This document shows, piece by piece, positions 15,518-15,536 of a stretch of DNA of 15,536 nucleotides. The position numbers were made by a program, and so were the translations under genes. The stretch spans positions 405,995 through 421,530 of the forward strand of contig MU646604.1 of the NCBI GenBank assembly GCA_026770585.1. Reading direction: 5' to 3'. The DNA is from Baffinella frigidus. Taxonomy: Eukaryota; Cryptophyceae; Cryptomonadales; Baffinellaceae. The notes under the pieces were generated by a model, which saw only the letters and a program-made list of their open reading frames with translations, was not told the DNA's origin and searched no databases. Every line of letters starts with the position of its first letter. The stretch's first letter is position 1.

Positions 15518-15536
15518 CCCCCCCCCCCCCCCCCCC
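15518..15536. other. Terminal C run at the window edge
   Basis: The window closes with 19 consecutive C. It may be a genuine homopolymer (others of 10-18 occur inside) or the point where an assembly stopped. Confidence 0.7.

Overview
The window is nuclear DNA from a eukaryotic microalga. Three things point to this: a protein gene split into at least 14 exons by short GT-AG introns, TTTAGGG-type telomere-like repeats inside those introns, and a secretory leader ending in an AFAP motif. AFAP resembles the ASAFAP plastid-import signature of algae with secondary red plastids (stramenopiles, cryptophytes, haptophytes). Coding parts are GC-rich. I cannot name the species; stramenopile, dinoflagellate, haptophyte and prasinophyte all remain open, with the AFAP motif favouring the first.

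Layout. Positions 1-3700 hold no convincing gene: fold-back (MITE-like) elements, a CT microsatellite, ~100-bp and 41-bp repeats. Positions 3714-5336 hold two divergent genes sharing a ~106-bp intergenic region: a small single-TM protein with a signal-like leader (minus strand, two exons predicted) and an intact, intronless S33 alpha/beta hydrolase of proline-iminopeptidase type (plus strand). Positions 5370-7500 are a nest of fold-back elements and a dispersed GGCCCGCCTCGG word. Positions 7578-15258 (minus strand) carry the C-terminal 494 residues of a DEAH-box RNA helicase of the PRP43/DHX15 family, reconstructed exon by exon down to its stop codon. Its 5' part lies beyond the right edge, and the window itself ends in a 19-base C run.

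The most unusual feature is how the helicase introns are built. Most contain degenerate partial copies of the neighbouring exon edge, with the splice site attached, separated by telomere-like repeats or MITE-like elements. The clearest case is intron 1. There the first part of exon 2 is present three times at ~276-bp spacing, and two terminal-inverted-repeat elements (ACGAAAATTACTACAC ends) lie between the copies, like an introner that brings an acceptor site and duplicates its target. Exons 4 and 5 (helicase motif V and the following block) and exon 13 also have longer decayed copies. Donor sites are bare GT without a GTRAGT consensus, whereas acceptors are almost uniformly CAG|G.

The genes do not form a pathway. 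The helicase is a housekeeping splicing/ribosome-biogenesis factor, and the hydrolase and membrane protein are probably endomembrane- or plastid-targeted.
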